Shown here one piece after another: positions 16,215 to 17,500 of a stretch of DNA of 17,500 nucleotides. The number at the start of each line of letters is the position of its first letter. The stretch's first letter is position 1. The notes beneath the pieces were generated by a model. It ran no database searches. It had not been told where the DNA came from and was given only the letters and a program-made list of their open reading frames with translations. The stretch spans positions 53,542 to 71,041 of the forward strand of contig CAJNDS010000229.1 in the NCBI GenBank assembly GCA_905221605.1, written 5' to 3'. Source of the DNA: Symbiodinium natans. Taxonomy: Eukaryota > Sar > Dinophyceae > Suessiales > Symbiodiniaceae. Made by a program: the position numbers and the translations under genes.

Positions 16215-16460
16215 GTGGCCAGCGTTTCAGAAATCATAGGCTACCTTTGGGCGCGGCTCAAAAACAATGAAGCCCTTACCTGGCCTTACCTACGAAAACA
16301 ATGCCTAGTGTCCGGCAAGCTGTATGCCGACCTGAATTCTCTTTTTTTGGACTTGCAGGCAACATCAGGCAACCCAACCCCCCGTTTGGGCGCCAAACGC
16401 CCTCCAATCACCCGATGGCACAATCGTCGAGGAGCATGGCCTCATATCCTTTGTAGGTAA
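16215..16460 (+). CDS. Candidate exon, 81 codons, unrecognised
   Basis: The frame reads SEIIGYLWARLKNNEALTWP, then a basic and polar part, and ends in HILCR before TAA. There is no ATG; acceptor-like words TATCTAG|GG (near 16213) and GTTTCAG (near 16231) suit an internal exon. A second good acceptor, a T7 run then GGACTTGCAG, ends near 16359 inside the frame, so the coding part may begin only after it. No family is recognised. Confidence 0.25.
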   Translation: MASVSEIIGYLWARLKNNEALTWPYLRKQCLVSGKLYADLNSLFLDLQATSGNPTPRLGAKRPPITRWHNRRGAWPHILCR

Positions 16461-16582
16461 TCTCGCGGGCCTGCCGAGGGGTTGCTGGAGTAGCTACAGA
16501 CCCCAAAGACTAAGAAGTTCCAGTGCGTTCAGGCAACAGACAGAATGCGCGTCGAAAACCAATTAAGCACGTACTCGAAAAA

Positions 16583-17015
16583 ATGGCTTTGAGCCAGAAG
16601 TTTGACCACAACAGACTCCGACTCCGCGCAACTGTGCAACCCTCTGCATCCCGGCCTCGAGGAGTGCAGCTTGCGGATAGGCGTCTTGTACATCCGTAAC
16701 CGCCGCAAGCTGCCAGACCTGTTGCCGGGCTGGAACGACCACTATCAATCATGGGATTGTGACTACAACAGCACTTCCTCTTGGCACCATGCACTTTCCG
16801 ATTCGGCGTACCAGTTCTTGGATATCCTTGACTTCCGACTGTTGTGCTCCTCGTCTATCCCATGGGTGCTCCTCCGGGCTCCTTGTGGTCTGGTGCACCA
16901 GTTCCAATGCCAAGCACGGTCCGGACTACGGACGGTTCGTCGAGCGGTAAAAGCTCTGGGTTTAGGGCTGTGCTCGCAAAGCGGCTCGATCCGCCACCCT
17001 GTACGTATACACTAA
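16583..17015 (+). CDS. Coding-like region, strand and frame unresolved
   Basis: ATGGCT at 16583 has a near-ideal start context (A run before, G after) but its frame stops after about 38 codons. A second + frame (16602-17015) stays open 137 codons and reads plausibly (LPDLLPGWNDHYQSWD, then SDSAYQFLDILDF). On the minus strand, 16563-16748 also reads like protein (VWQLAAVTDVQDAYPQAALL). The third + frame at 16844-17128 is Pro/Ser-rich with GSSSGKSSG, which superficially resembles a P-loop. At least one exon is likely here, but I cannot choose. No family is recognised. Confidence 0.25.
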
Positions 17016-17500
17016 TATCTGCACCCTCACCCCCGCCCCGCCCCCGCCCACGACAGACGTCGAAAGAGCGCACTGCGGCTGATGCGGCTGATGCAGAACT
17101 CGGGCCAGGCGGCACGAGAACAAACTAGAGAACAACCAAAACAGTGGCCGGAACACAACTGCGCTTGCAATGCTCTTGCGAATTACGACAGTTCTGCAAA
17201 ATCACAAACTCGACAATCGGCGAATCAGGGAGCAGTGCAAAAACAAATTGTCGCGGGGGGAAGGGTGCAGCAATTTTCGGCGGTCATGTGCAACTTGGCT
17301 TAAATGAAGTCATATTCGTTCGATTAGTTGTATATGTTCGGGCCCTTTGGAATAAACACCAGTTCACATTCTTGACTGAGACTTAAGGTCGGAAACAGGC
17401 TCAATTCCATCGCGTTTACACCAAGTATACAGAGTCGTAAATTAAAACAGCAACTGTGAAGAATAGTTTCTAGATCAGATGCGACAAGGCCACGTGGAAA
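17016..17500. other. No supported gene
   Basis: A C-rich stretch lies at 17024-17050. Words such as CAGTTCTGCAAAATC (17190-17204) recur exactly at about 3005-3019, which may reflect a dispersed repeat. The open frames overlap without motifs. Confidence 0.4.

Noticed and set aside
16575-16602. A dinoflagellate spliced-leader sequence, suggested by AATGGCTTTGAGCC.
   Set aside because: It shares only scrambled words with the known leader (CCATTTTGGCTCAAG core). No match was found elsewhere in the window on either strand.
16844-17128. A P-loop NTPase from the GSSSGKSSG word.
   Set aside because: The word lies in a Ser/Pro-rich stretch without a hydrophobic strand before it or a Walker B motif after it.

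Overview
The window reads as nuclear DNA of a eukaryote with sparse genes, many introns and many repeats. A dinoflagellate of the Symbiodiniaceae type is the best guess. This rests on three TTTAGGG repeats (a telomere unit shared by plants, many algae and dinoflagellates), a decayed reverse transcriptase with an HYVDDF core that I associate with dinoflagellate retroelements, abundant simple repeats, and long stretches with no gene I can recognise. There is no bacterial-style gene packing, no operon, no CRISPR array and no intact rRNA or tRNA gene. The organism call is inference.

Layout. 1-1150: no supported gene, two very short tandem repeats. 1153-2137: a composite repeat block made of an 8-bp C/A minisatellite, then an A/C-rich AAC-type block, then an inverted-repeat switch from CCA/CAA words to TGG/TTG words, then (GGCTGT)n and (CCA)n. 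2651-3909: two unrecognised open frames on the + strand. 4501-5122: a possible two-exon gene whose intron carries a run of 20 C. 5172-6502, minus strand: a retroelement relic with reverse transcriptase and the first part of RNase H, broken by at least seven frame changes and an internal deletion. 6600-7430: an AT-richer flank, an ambiguous open region and an interstitial telomere repeat. 8056-8176: a GCC/GCT trinucleotide block. 8180-11290: mostly unassigned, with a few weak exon candidates.

11291-12804 is the most interesting part. A + strand frame with strong RNY codon bias ends at a GTAAGC donor. It can be continued through four C/T-tract introns to a TGA at 12802, with every phase matching, giving a predicted protein of 165 residues that I do not recognise. 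Each of the three short exon segments between the pyrimidine tracts also contains a perfect 7-8 bp hairpin. 13750-15121 holds possible minus-strand exons. 15765-17015 holds several + strand candidates, one with a CxxC motif and an 18-bp identity to the split gene at 11805.

Apart from the retroelement, no protein could be assigned to a family by eye. The gene models are hypotheses from splice sites, phase and codon pattern, and their confidences are set accordingly. There is no evidence that the candidate genes act together in one pathway.
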